Positions 8,808 through 16,861 of a DNA stretch of 64,000 nt are shown here, piece after piece. Position 1 is the stretch's first letter, and every line of letters begins with the position of its first letter. Source of the stretch: Glycomyces buryatensis (GTDB lineage: Bacteria; Actinomycetota; Actinomycetes; Mycobacteriales; Micromonosporaceae); assembly GCF_004912275.1 (NCBI RefSeq), contig NZ_STGY01000071.1, positions 123,706 to 187,705 of the forward strand. Direction: 5' to 3'. The translations under genes were made by a program, and so were the position numbers. The notes below the pieces were generated by a model that saw only the letters and a list, made by a program, of their open reading frames with translations, was not told the DNA's origin and did no database searches.

Positions 8808-9110
8808 TCAGTTCGTGGGGTCGTCGGTGTCCTCGTCCTTGTCGCTGAGGTAGTCGATGAAGGCCGCGCGGGCCAATGGCTCGGACTCGCCCCACTTGCC
8901 CTGGGTGGCCTGGCGCCACATGCCGACCAGGTCATCGATCGCCACCCCGATCTCGGCCACGTCCGGGTCCAGGTCGCCGGTGTCACTGGCGGCCGGAGTG
9001 TGCCGGAACAGCTCGATGAAGAACCGCCAGTCGCGATTGTGGCGCGCCAGCTCGAACGCGCGGTGCTGGAGTTCGGGCGTCGAAAGCCGTTCGAGGTCTG
9101 CTGCGTCCAT
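8808..9110 (-). CDS. Short conserved-type cytoplasmic protein, function unknown
   Basis: This is a 100-residue, charged, helix-rich protein (STPELQHRAFELARHNRDW, WGESEPLARAAFIDYLSD) without membrane segments. Its composition and codon use are those of a real gene. A TAGGCT box (9122-9117) ends exactly six bases before the ATG, so the mRNA is probably leaderless and the start is well placed. It is convergent with the preceding membrane protein gene. Family not recognised. Confidence 0.68.
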   Translation of the reverse strand: MDAADLERLSTPELQHRAFELARHNRDWRFFIELFRHTPAASDTGDLDPDVAEIGVAIDDLVGMWRQATQGKWGESEPLARAAFIDYLSDKDEDTDDPTN

Positions 9111-9188
9111 GCTTCTAGCCTAGGACGCCCGACCGGACCCGGTGTGTCGATGCGGTTTTGCGGTCCTTTGCCTACTTAGGATCGAATG

Positions 9189-9596
9189 ATGTTCAAGAAA
9201 CCAGTCCGCGCCGCAGCACTGCTGGCGGCCGCCGCAGCCGTCATGTTCGCCGCGCCCGCGCAGGCGCACCTGGCCCCGGAGGAATCGCCGCACAGCGAGT
9301 TCGCGCTCTACCTCGCCCCCGCCGGTTCCGGCAGCGAACTCACCACCCTGACGCTGGAGTGCCCGGGCAAGGAGAGCGAGCACCCGAACGCCAAGGCGGC
9401 GTGCCGGCAGCTGCAGCGGGCCCACGGGCACATCGCGGACATCCCGCCCGCCGACGGGATGTGCACCAAGGAATACGCCCCGGTGGTGGTCCTGGTGCAC
9501 GGCCACTGGCACGGCGATAAGCGGGTCTTCGCCGAGAAGTACGGCAATGACTGTGAGGCCGCTCTGGCCACGGGCGGGTACCTGTTCGACATCTAG
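9189..9596 (+). CDS. Secreted SSI-family serine protease inhibitor
   Basis: This is a Streptomyces-subtilisin-inhibitor-like protein, secreted to block serine proteases. A signal peptide (residues 1-25, ending AQA) precedes a domain of about 110 residues with the family blocks TLTLECPG, HPNAKAACRQL, MCTKEYAPV, VHGHWHG and YGNDCEAA. The four cysteines fit the two SSI disulfides. By alignment from memory to SSI (MCPMVYDP), the reactive P1 residue is lysine here, which would favour trypsin-like targets over subtilisin. ATG 9189 lies six bases after TAGGAT (9177-9182), suggesting a leaderless mRNA; ATG 9186 is the alternative. Confidence 0.88.
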   Translation: MFKKPVRAAALLAAAAAVMFAAPAQAHLAPEESPHSEFALYLAPAGSGSELTTLTLECPGKESEHPNAKAACRQLQRAHGHIADIPPADGMCTKEYAPVVVLVHGHWHGDKRVFAEKYGNDCEAALATGGYLFDI

Positions 9597-9609
9597 ACCG
9601 AGACGCGAA

Positions 9610-9641
9610 GGCGGGCCGGGAGCTGGTGCTCCCGGCCCGCC
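9610..9641. terminator. Bidirectional terminator between SSI gene and pdxS
   Basis: A perfect 14-bp stem (GGCGGGCCGGGAGC / GCTCCCGGCCCGCC) with loop TGGT lies between convergent genes. It probably ends transcripts from both sides. Confidence 0.85.
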
Positions 9642-9653
9642 TGAATGTCCTTG

Positions 9654-10559
9654 TCACCAGCCGCGCTTGGCCAGCTTCTGGTCCTCGGGGAGTGTGTCGA
9701 CATTGAGGCCGACCATCGCCTCTCCCAGGCCGCGCGAGACTTCGGCGATGACCTTGGGGTCGTCGTGGAAGGCGGTGGCCTTGACGATCGCGGCGGCGCG
9801 CTTGGCGGGGTCGCCGGACTTGAAGATGCCCGAGCCGACGAAGACGCCCTCGGCGCCCAGCTGCATCATCATGGCCGCGTCGGCGGGGGTGGCGATGCCG
9901 CCGGCGGTGAAGAGCACGACCGGGAGCTTCCCGAGCTTGGCGACCTCGGCGACCAGCTCGTACGGGGCGCGCAGTTCCTTGGCGGCCGCGTACAGCTCGG
10001 TCGAGTCGAGGTTCGTGAGGCGGCCGATGTCCTGGCGGATCTGGCGCATGTGGCGGGTGGCCTCCACGACGTTGCCGGTACCGGCCTCGCCCTTGGAGCG
10101 GATCATGGCCGCGCCCTCGCCGATGCGGCGCAGGGCCTCGCCGAGATTGGTCGCACCGCACACGAACGGCACGTTGTACTGCCACTTGTCGATGTGGTTG
10201 GCCTCGTCCGCGGGGGTGAGGACCTCGGACTCGTCCACGTAGTCGACCCCGAGGGACTCCAGGACCTGGGCCTCCACCATGTGCCCGATGCGGGCCTTGG
10301 CCATCACCGGGATCGAGACGGCCTCGATGATCCCGTCGATCATGTCGGGGTCGGACATGCGCGAGACGCCGCCCTCGGCGCGGATGTCGGCGGGGACGCG
10401 TTCCAGCGCCATCACGGCGACGGCGCCGGCGTCCTCGGCGATCCTGGCCTGCTCGGGCGTGACGACGTCCATGATGACGCCGCCTTTCAGCATGTCGGCC
10501 ATGCCGCGCTTGACGCGGGCAGTGCCGACTTCGGCCTGGGGCTTCTGAGTCTCTGACAC
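9654..10559 (-). CDS. pdxS: Pyridoxal 5'-phosphate synthase subunit PdxS
   Basis: PdxS makes pyridoxal phosphate from ribose 5-phosphate, glyceraldehyde 3-phosphate and ammonia supplied by PdxT. The start is placed at GTG 10559 (product MSETQKPQ), with GGAG nine bases upstream; ATG 10574 is an alternative. The 301 residues fit the family length. The catalytic lysines are K88 ([10 protein letters not shown]) and K156 (RSKGEAGTG), and D31 is in IMDV. It is followed by a hairpin shared with the convergent SSI gene. The distance to pdxT (about 2.2 kb) means the two subunits are probably transcribed separately. Confidence 0.96.
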   Translation of the reverse strand: MSETQKPQAEVGTARVKRGMADMLKGGVIMDVVTPEQARIAEDAGAVAVMALERVPADIRAEGGVSRMSDPDMIDGIIEAVSIPVMAKARIGHMVEAQVLESLGVDYVDESEVLTPADEANHIDKWQYNVPFVCGATNLGEALRRIGEGAAMIRSKGEAGTGNVVEATRHMRQIRQDIGRLTNLDSTELYAAAKELRAPYELVAEVAKLGKLPVVLFTAGGIATPADAAMMMQLGAEGVFVGSGIFKSGDPAKRAAAIVKATAFHDDPKVIAEVSRGLGEAMVGLNVDTLPEDQKLAKRGW

Positions 10560-10708
10560 GGTCACCGGCTCCATCTGAGGTTGAACGTCGTTAGGGGTGC
10601 CTGACCTGGTCGATTCTACGCGGCGATCGATCTCACAGGCCCCTTGATACAGACAGGCACCGGGCACCTCACTGAGTCCGGCTCAGCAGGCACCGGGAGG
10701 CCCAGAAC

Positions 10709-11197
10709 TCACTGGACGGGGTCTTCGATGTCCCAGTACTGGGGGCGCGGAAGCCGGTGGTGGAGACGCAGTAGTACGGCCATCGGCAGGGAGCGGGAGG
10801 CGACGGCGTCGCGCACGAAGTCAGTGTGGATCTGACGGGCCAGGGCGACGCGGCGGTTGGCCGCCTCGAGGTCGTCGGCCCAGGCCGGGTCGGGATGCAG
10901 TTCCCGCAGGGCGCGGGTGAGGTCGTTCTCGGCGTACTCGCGCAGCTCGCGCTGGCGCTGGGTCTCGGCGGGGACGGCCACGACCGACAATGCCAGGGCG
11001 ACAACCTCATCGAAGCCGGGCTGGCCGACGAACTTGAGGACGGTCTCGGCGCGGTCGTCGAGCTTATTGAGCAGGGCGGACTCGGAGGTGCGGGCGCGGC
11101 GGTGCAGCCGTTCGACCCGCGTGACCGTCCAGGTCGCATAGGCGCCGACGGCGGCCACGATCGCTACCAGGACTGCCAACCACCACATCGCGCTCAT
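10709..11197 (-). CDS. Membrane-anchored coiled protein, function unknown
   Basis: The 162-residue protein has an N-terminal membrane helix (residues 4-24) followed by a soluble helical part (RVERLHRRARTSESALLNKLDDRAE, shown here as positions 28-52 only in outline) that resembles the layout of LemA-type proteins, though I cannot confirm that family. The C-terminus is LRLHHRLPRPQYWDIEDPVQ. Proteins of this kind occur next to pdxS in actinobacteria. The ATG at 11197 lacks a strong ribosome binding site. Function unknown. Confidence 0.65.
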   Translation of the reverse strand: MSAMWWLAVLVAIVAAVGAYATWTVTRVERLHRRARTSESALLNKLDDRAETVLKFVGQPGFDEVVALALSVVAVPAETQRQRELREYAENDLTRALRELHPDPAWADDLEAANRRVALARQIHTDFVRDAVASRSLPMAVLLRLHHRLPRPQYWDIEDPVQ

Positions 11198-11346
11198 CGT
11201 AATGCGCCCCGACTCGCCGTCGGGTGCTGGTGCTTCGCAAGCGGATGCGGCTCACCCATCCAGAAACGCCCGCGGCCGGCTCGGTCCCCGGGAGGACCGC
11301 GCCGGCGCGGGCGTCGTGTCGTGGTTCGATCTCTCCGCTACACGGC

Positions 11347-11799
11347 TCAGCCAGGTGCAGGCGAACCGTTGTTGTGTCGGGTTCTGACCTGCCAGGCCGC
11401 CATGAGGCCGAGCAGGAACGCCAGCGCACCGACGATGAAGTTGCTCCAGATGGCTTCCGTGCTGGGGCTCGTAGCGATGACCCAGGGCGAGAAGAACATC
11501 CAGACACCGATCGCACACATGGCCCAGCTCATGCCGTACATGCGCTCTGGGGCCACGGTGAATCCTAGTGCGAGCAGCCCGATCGCGATACCGATGACCA
11601 GGTTGTGCGTCGCCAGAGTTGCCTCAGCGGCCGAGAATCCGACCACCCAGGGCGAGATGACGCAGTACAGACCGACGAGGAAAACCGGGGCGTCAATGAA
11701 CGCCACGTCCCGCCGTCCCATCATGCGGTCGTATCGGGCTCCCATTTCGCGGACGTCTGGGTGACCCTTCAGGTCACCCCTGTGTGAGACATCGGCCAT
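11347..11799 (-). CDS. SPW-repeat membrane protein
   Basis: The start is ATG 11799 (MADVSHRG) with GGAGG eight bases upstream; the frame is open further upstream without a start signal. The 150 residues contain four membrane helices arranged as two copies of a helix pair, each with the SPW signature: VISPWVVGF and FFSPWVIAT, each followed by an asparagine-bearing helix (ATHNLVIG, IWSNFIVG). SPW-repeat proteins are common in actinobacteria and have no assigned function. The 120 bases between its ATG and pimA's stop are on opposite sides of the gene; upstream of the ATG the sequence to 11919 should carry its promoter. Confidence 0.85.
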   Translation of the reverse strand: MADVSHRGDLKGHPDVREMGARYDRMMGRRDVAFIDAPVFLVGLYCVISPWVVGFSAAEATLATHNLVIGIAIGLLALGFTVAPERMYGMSWAMCAIGVWMFFSPWVIATSPSTEAIWSNFIVGALAFLLGLMAAWQVRTRHNNGSPAPG

Positions 11800-11919
11800 C
11801 CGACTGCCCTCCGTTCGATCCGTGCGCGTGCGATTGCACGGGGATACACGCATCGCCAATTCTCAGTATGGACCTTTCGGCACTCAGAGTAAAGAGTCAG
11901 TAACTCTCAGATTCGGGCA

Positions 11920-13044
11920 CTAGCGGCGTTCGGCCCCGGCCTCGATGGCGGCGCGGTAGACCTCCAGGACACGGCCGGCCACCTCGGGCCAGTCGTAGCG
12001 GCGGACCCAGTCGTTCGCGCGATCGACGTAGACCGCGCGCGCTTCGGCGTCGTCCAGCAGCTCGCCGGCCTTGGCGGCCAGGTCGGCGGCGTCGCCCATG
12101 GCGAACAGCCCGCCGGCTCGGCCGTCGTCCAGGACGCTCTTGAACGCCTCGATATCGGAGGCGAGCACGCAGGTGCCGGCGGCCATCGCCTCGGTGAGGA
12201 TCATGCCGAAGGACTCGCCGCCGGTATTGGGGGCGACGTAGAGGTCGACGCCGGCGAGCATCGCGGCCTTCTCCTCCTCCGAGACGGCGCCGAGGAAGCG
12301 GACCCGGGCCGCGACCTCTGGGTCGAGCCCGGCCATGGCGGCCTCGCGGTCGCCCCGGCCCACCACGAGCAGGTGCAGGTCGGGACGTTCGGCTGCCAGC
12401 TGCGCGAAGGCGTCACGGAGGATGCCGAAGCCCTTGCGGGGCTCGTCGAAGCGGCCCATGAAGCCGATCGTCGGACCGGCCGGCTTGTCCTTCATCGCCG
12501 CGGCCTTGCGGTAGAAGGCGACCGGGACGCCGTTGGGAATCTCGACGGCGCCGCCGCCGAGGTGCTCGACCTGGACTTTGCGGGCGTAAGGGCTGACGGC
12601 GATGCGCGCCGACAGGTTCTCCAGCACCAGCTGCGCCATGCGCTTGCCCGCGGCGAGCATCCGGGAGCGGGTGATGGCGGTGTGGAAGGTGGCCACTACC
12701 GGGCAGCGGGCGGTGAGCACTGCCAGGCACGACAGGCTCGGGGTGAGCGGCTCGTGGACGTGGATGACGTCGAAGTCGCCCTCGGAGCACCAGCGGCGGA
12801 CCCGCGCGGCCGAGCGGGGGCCGAAGGCCAGCCGCGCGATCGACCCGTTGTAGGGAACCGCGACGGCCTTGCCGCCGGGGACGACGAAGTCGGGCAGACC
12901 GGCAGTCTCCGTCGCCGGGGCGAGGACCGAGACGTCGTGGCCGGCATCGATCAACGTCTCCGCCAGGTCCCGGATGTGGAACTGCACGCCACCGGGAACA
13001 TCGAAGGAGTACGGGCTGACAATGCCGATCCGCAAGTCCCCCAT
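11920..13044 (-). CDS. pimA: Phosphatidylinositol alpha-mannosyltransferase PimA
   Basis: PimA transfers the first mannose from GDP-mannose to phosphatidylinositol on the cytoplasmic face, the first step of PIM/LM/LAM glycolipid synthesis. The 374-residue GT4 (GT-B) enzyme shows the N-terminal glycine loop SFDVPGGVQFHI, the HVHEPLTPS segment near residue 118, and the donor-site motif GESFGMILTEAMAAG. It overlaps the acyltransferase gene by one base (TGATG), and the order pgsA-acyltransferase-pimA is the conserved actinobacterial PIM cluster. Assignment as PimA rather than a later mannosyltransferase rests on this context. Confidence 0.92.
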   Translation of the reverse strand: MGDLRIGIVSPYSFDVPGGVQFHIRDLAETLIDAGHDVSVLAPATETAGLPDFVVPGGKAVAVPYNGSIARLAFGPRSAARVRRWCSEGDFDVIHVHEPLTPSLSCLAVLTARCPVVATFHTAITRSRMLAAGKRMAQLVLENLSARIAVSPYARKVQVEHLGGGAVEIPNGVPVAFYRKAAAMKDKPAGPTIGFMGRFDEPRKGFGILRDAFAQLAAERPDLHLLVVGRGDREAAMAGLDPEVAARVRFLGAVSEEEKAAMLAGVDLYVAPNTGGESFGMILTEAMAAGTCVLASDIEAFKSVLDDGRAGGLFAMGDAADLAAKAGELLDDAEARAVYVDRANDWVRRYDWPEVAGRVLEVYRAAIEAGAERR

Positions 13045-13955
13045 CAGGACTCCGCTGCGTCGCCGGAATCGGGTGCGGCCGGTGCGAAATCGGCCGGCCA
13101 GAACCGCTGCAGCATGTGCCAGTCGGCCGGATGCTCGGCGATGCCCTTCTCAAAGGCATCCGCCATCGCCTGCGTGGTGGAGGCGATCCGCTCGCGCAGC
13201 CGCCCGGTGCCGGTGTCGATCGGCCCGGTGATGTGGCAGACCGCCCGGTCGTCCTCGTAGTGGATCGCGGCGGTGTACAGCGGGACGTCATTGCGGATCG
13301 CCAGCAGCGCGGGGCCGGAGGGGAACCTGGCGGCCTCGCCGAAGAACTTCACGTCGACGCCGTTCTTGCTCAGGTCGCGGTCGGCGACCAGAGCGACGAC
13401 GTCGCCGTTCTGCAGGGCATCGGACAGCAGCGCCTGCGGATTGCGGTCGGCCCCGGAGGTCGGGATGATGGTCATGCCCAGCGATTCGCGGTATTCGAGG
13501 AAGCGGCGGTAGACGCCCTCGGGCTTGAGCCGTTCGGCGACCGTGGTGAGCCGGTCCCCGGCGTTCTGGGCCGCCCAGGCACCCGCGTAGTCCCAGTTCC
13601 CGCAGTGCGGCAGGGCGATGATCGAGCCCTGACCGGCGCGGTGGCGCTGATGCACCGGCTCGTAGCCGTTCATCTCGAAATCGCGGTCCAGGTCCTCGGC
13701 GCTCATCGACGGCAGCCGAAACGACTCCATCCAGTAGCGGGCGTACGAGCGCAGCGCGTCGCGCACCAGCTCCTCGTCCACCTCGCCCTCGACCACGCGG
13801 GAGAGGTTGCGCCGCAACTGCTGCACCCCGCGGCCGTTCTTGCGCCAGGCCCGGTCGGCGAAGGACCGGCCCAGGCCGACGGCGACGCGCTCGGGCATCA
13901 GCCGCACCACGCGCCACGCGGCCAGATAGGAGAGCTCCGTCAACTTCTCACGCAT
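13044..13955 (-). CDS. Phosphatidylinositol mannoside acyltransferase (PatA type)
   Basis: The 303-residue protein belongs to the lysophospholipid/HtrB-like acyltransferases. In this cluster the enzyme acylates the mannose of PIM1/PIM2. The catalytic HX4D motif is HCGNWD (residues about 136-141), and the acceptor-site segments DRDLSKNG and FFGEAARFPSGPALLA follow. A hydrophobic N-terminal part (SYLAAWRVVRLMP) suggests membrane association. The start overlaps the pgsA stop by 8 bases and its own stop overlaps the pimA ATG, so the three are translated together. Confidence 0.92.
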   Translation of the reverse strand: MREKLTELSYLAAWRVVRLMPERVAVGLGRSFADRAWRKNGRGVQQLRRNLSRVVEGEVDEELVRDALRSYARYWMESFRLPSMSAEDLDRDFEMNGYEPVHQRHRAGQGSIIALPHCGNWDYAGAWAAQNAGDRLTTVAERLKPEGVYRRFLEYRESLGMTIIPTSGADRNPQALLSDALQNGDVVALVADRDLSKNGVDVKFFGEAARFPSGPALLAIRNDVPLYTAAIHYEDDRAVCHITGPIDTGTGRLRERIASTTQAMADAFEKGIAEHPADWHMLQRFWPADFAPAAPDSGDAAES

Positions 13956-14577
13956 CGACGGACCTCTCGCTCGCGGTGAGCACGGAGCGGGCGTGCACGA
14001 GGCGCTGCACGACGGTGATCGTCGTCAGCAACGCCAGCACCGCCATGCCGACCTCCATCGCGTACGGGACGCCGAAGGACTCGGCCAAAACAGCGACACC
14101 TGCGAGAATGAGCCGCTCGGGCCGCTCCATGATGCCGACGTCGCACTTCTCCCCGAGGCTCTCGCAGCGGGCCTTGACGTACGAGACGACCTGGGAGCCG
14201 ACCAGCACTGTCAGCGCCAGCGCGCAGGCGGCGTACCGGTCCTCGGCCAGCGCCCAGTAGGCCAGTCCGGCGAAGATCGCGCCGTCGGCGATGCGGTCGC
14301 AGGTCGAGTCGAGCAACGCGCCGAAGCGACTGGTGGTGCCCTGGACGCGGGCGATCGCCCCATCGAGCATGTCGGTGAGCACGGACAGGCCGACGACGAT
14401 GACGCCGGCGAACAGGTGTCCCTGGGGCAGCAGGAACACCGAGGCGGCGACGACGACCGCGGTGCCGGCGAGCGTGACGGCATTGGCGGACACGCCGAGG
14501 CGGATGAGGACCTTGGCCACGGCGTCGACATAGCGTCGCACTCCCGCTCGTCCGGAGGTCCGAAGGAACTTCGCCAT
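13948..14577 (-). CDS. pgsA: Phosphatidylinositol phosphate synthase (CDP-alcohol phosphatidyltransferase)
   Basis: The enzyme joins CDP-diacylglycerol to inositol 1-phosphate, making the lipid base for PIMs. The 209 residues include the family motif D-G-x2-A-R-x8-G-x3-D-x3-D (D72 to D94) and about six membrane helices. The start is ATG 14577 (MAKFLRTSG) with AGGAG close upstream (3 bases); in-frame codons further upstream are not supported. As first gene after the HIT gene it begins the overlapping run pgsA, acyltransferase, pimA. The substrate assignment follows from gene context and the family; PgsA of glycerol type would be the alternative. Confidence 0.93.
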   Translation of the reverse strand: MAKFLRTSGRAGVRRYVDAVAKVLIRLGVSANAVTLAGTAVVVAASVFLLPQGHLFAGVIVVGLSVLTDMLDGAIARVQGTTSRFGALLDSTCDRIADGAIFAGLAYWALAEDRYAACALALTVLVGSQVVSYVKARCESLGEKCDVGIMERPERLILAGVAVLAESFGVPYAMEVGMAVLALLTTITVVQRLVHARSVLTASERSVDA

Positions 14578-14660
14578 GATCTCCTGATTTCTTGGCGTAG
14601 CCCAAGTTGGGTGTTCGGGCACGGCTTGGTGGGTTCCTTGACTCTATAGTGCGTACCCGG

Positions 14661-15206
14661 TTACGACTCCCCCCATGCCGCGGCAAGCTCGGTTCGCGTA
14701 TCGGCGAGCAGCTGCGGCAGGGTCTTGGTGCGGCCGATGATCGGCATGAAGTTCGCGTCGCCGCCCCAACGGGGCACGATGTGCTGGTGCAGGTGGCCGG
14801 CGATGCCGGCCCCGGCGACCTGGCCGAGGTTCATCCCGATGTTGAAGCCGTGCGCGCCCATGTTCGCCCGCAGCAACCGGATGGCGTGCTGTGTGAGCGA
14901 ACCCATCTCGGCGACCTCGTCGGCGTCGAGGTCGGTGTAGTCGGGCACATGGCGGTACGGGACCACCATCAGGTGTCCCGCGTTGTACGGGTACTTGTTC
15001 ATCACCACGAACAGGGCCTGGCCTCGGGCGACGATGAGGCCGTCGGCGTCGTCCAGCTTCGGGATCTCGCAGAACGGGCACCCCTCGATGTCCGCGTCGT
15101 CTCCGGTGGGTTTGCCCTCGCCCTTGATGTAGGCCATCCGGTGGGGCGTCCACAGTCGCTCGTAACCGTCGGGGACTCCGGATCCTTCGGGTGCTTGTTC
15201 GTTCAC
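14661..15206 (-). CDS. HIT-family nucleotide phosphorylase/hydrolase (AP4A phosphorylase-like)
   Basis: The 181-residue HIT-fold protein has the zinc-type pair CPFC (43-46) and the catalytic triad motif HLHQH (138-142) followed by IVPRW. Its position next to pgsA corresponds to the mycobacterial HIT protein described as an AP4A phosphorylase, so cleavage of diadenosine tetraphosphate is the likely reaction. The start is GTG 15206; TAGGAT at 15219-15214 ends seven bases upstream, so the mRNA is probably leaderless. It is separated from pgsA by 83 bases and divergent from the antiporter. Confidence 0.9.
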   Translation of the reverse strand: MNEQAPEGSGVPDGYERLWTPHRMAYIKGEGKPTGDDADIEGCPFCEIPKLDDADGLIVARGQALFVVMNKYPYNAGHLMVVPYRHVPDYTDLDADEVAEMGSLTQHAIRLLRANMGAHGFNIGMNLGQVAGAGIAGHLHQHIVPRWGGDANFMPIIGRTKTLPQLLADTRTELAAAWGES

Positions 15207-15288
15207 GGACCCGATCCTAGGCCACAGGCTTCGAGCGCGGAAATGCGACGAAATCCCCGTGACACAACGTATCGGTTAGGCTCCAGGC
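15207..15288. promoter_or_regulatory. Divergent pair of promoters with leaderless starts
   Basis: The 82-base gap contains two -10 boxes facing outward: TAGGAT (15219-15214, minus) seven bases before the HIT-gene GTG, and TAGGCT (15277-15282, plus) six bases before the antiporter GTG. Neither gene has a Shine-Dalgarno sequence, so both messages should begin at or next to the start codon. The -35 regions are not clear. Confidence 0.7.
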
Positions 15289-16782
15289 GTGACGCTGCCG
15301 CAGCTGTATCTCGTGCTCCTCATCGGCTGCGCCACCGTGCTCGTCTCCATCGCCGCGATCCGCGCCACCCACCGGCTGGGCCTGCCCGCGCTGCTGATCT
15401 TCCTCGGCATCGGCATCGTCCTCGGCGAAGACGTCCTCGGCATCGCCTTCGCGGACTTCGAACTCGCCCAGATCATCGGCACCTTCGCCTTGGCGCTCAT
15501 CCTCATCGAGGGCGGCCTGTCCACCCGATGGAAGGCCATCTCGGGGCAGTTGGCCCCGGCGAGCATGCTGGCGACGCTCGGGGTGGGCATCAGCGTCGCG
15601 GTGGTCGCGTCCGGAGCGCACTACCTGCTCGGATTCTCCTGGCAGACCTCGCTGGTGCTCGGCGCGGTGGTGGCCTCGACCGACGCGGCGGCGGTGTTCT
15701 CGGAACTGCGCGGAGTGGGACTGCCGAAGAGGCTCACCGGGACGCTGGAGGCCGAGTCGGGCTTCAACGACGCCCCGGCGATCATCCTCGTGCTGGCGTT
15801 CTCATCGGCGGCCGGAATCCCCAGTACCGCGAGCCTGCTCGGCTCGCTGGCCTGGCAGTTGTCTGCGGGCGCGGCGATCGGACTGGCGGTCGGCCTCGGC
15901 GGCGCGTGGCTGGTGCGGCGGCTCGCCCTGCCGGTGTCGGGCCTCTACCCCCTCGCCGTGTTCAGCCTCGGACTGGCGGCATTCGCGGCGGCCGGGGCAT
16001 TGAACGCCTCAGGTTTCATCGCCGCATATCTGGCCGCGCTGATCCTGGGCAATTCGCACCTGCCGCACCGGGCGGCGACGCAGTCGTTCGCGACGGGACT
16101 GGGCTGGGTCGCCCAACTGGGCCTGTTCGTCATGCTCGGTCTCCTCGCGAGCCCGTCGAACCTGGCGGACGCGCTGGTCCCCGCACTGATCCTCGGCGCG
16201 GTCCTGACGCTGCTGGCGCGCCCGCTCTCGGTCCTGTTGTGCCTCATACCGTTCCGCTTCACGATGCGGGAACAGGCGCTCCTGTCATGGGCGGGCCTGC
16301 GCGGGGCGGTGCCGATCGTCTTGGCCACGATCCCCCATTCGGAACAGCTGGCGGGCGCGCAGCAGCTGTGGGACATCGTGTTCATTCTCGTGGTCGTGTT
16401 CACCCTGCTCCAGGGCCCGACCCTGCCCTGGGTCGCCAGGCGGCTGGGGCTGACCCGGCCCGAACTGGTCCAGGAGGTCGATATCGAGACCGCGCCGCTG
16501 GACGCGGTCGACGGCGAGGTCCTGACGATCACGGTCCCGAAGAAATCGGGTCTGGCGGGCCTGCGGCTGTTCGAGCTGCGGTTGCCGGAGGGCAGTGCGA
16601 TCGCGGGCGTGGTCCGCGAGAAGCACCTGTTCGTCCCGGAGATGACGGACCGCCTCCGCTCGGAGGACCAGCTCATCGTGATCACCAACCCCCGGCTGCG
16701 CGCGGAGACGGAGGACCGTCTGACGGCGCTGGCCAGGGCGGGAAGACTGGCGCGCTGGCTGGGAGAAACCGGCCGCGACTAG
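15289..16782 (+). CDS. Potassium/proton antiporter, CPA1/CvrA type with C-terminal RCK_C domain
   Basis: The 497-residue protein has about 12 membrane helices of the cation:proton antiporter-1 fold. The conserved transport segments are ASTDAAAVFSELR (acidic dyad region about residues 127-139) and LSWAGLRGAVPIVLA, followed by a cytoplasmic TrkA-C/RCK_C domain (about 405-485: LTITVPKKSGLAG, GVVREKHLFVPE, LIVITNP). Proteins of this layout (CvrA/NhaP2-like) export K+ or Na+ in exchange for protons and help volume or ion homeostasis. It begins at GTG 15289, probably leaderless. It sits between thrS and the HIT gene, which are usually close neighbours, so it looks inserted into an old cluster. Confidence 0.88.
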   Translation: MTLPQLYLVLLIGCATVLVSIAAIRATHRLGLPALLIFLGIGIVLGEDVLGIAFADFELAQIIGTFALALILIEGGLSTRWKAISGQLAPASMLATLGVGISVAVVASGAHYLLGFSWQTSLVLGAVVASTDAAAVFSELRGVGLPKRLTGTLEAESGFNDAPAIILVLAFSSAAGIPSTASLLGSLAWQLSAGAAIGLAVGLGGAWLVRRLALPVSGLYPLAVFSLGLAAFAAAGALNASGFIAAYLAALILGNSHLPHRAATQSFATGLGWVAQLGLFVMLGLLASPSNLADALVPALILGAVLTLLARPLSVLLCLIPFRFTMREQALLSWAGLRGAVPIVLATIPHSEQLAGAQQLWDIVFILVVVFTLLQGPTLPWVARRLGLTRPELVQEVDIETAPLDAVDGEVLTITVPKKSGLAGLRLFELRLPEGSAIAGVVREKHLFVPEMTDRLRSEDQLIVITNPRLRAETEDRLTALARAGRLARWLGETGRD

Positions 16783-16807
16783 GGGTTACGAACCCCCTAG
16801 AACGACT

Positions 16808-16843
16808 CGGACGGCGCCACTGGGAAGCCGGTGACACCGTCCG
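16808..16843. terminator. Hairpin between convergent antiporter and thrS
   Basis: A 16-bp stem with three G-U-type pairs (CGGACGG...CCGTCCG at the base) and loop GAAG lies between convergent stops. A second small hairpin (CTAGGGG / CCCCTAG) covers the antiporter stop at about 16779-16800. No U-run is present. Confidence 0.6.
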
Positions 16844-16861
16844 AACCTGATTCGTCGTCGG

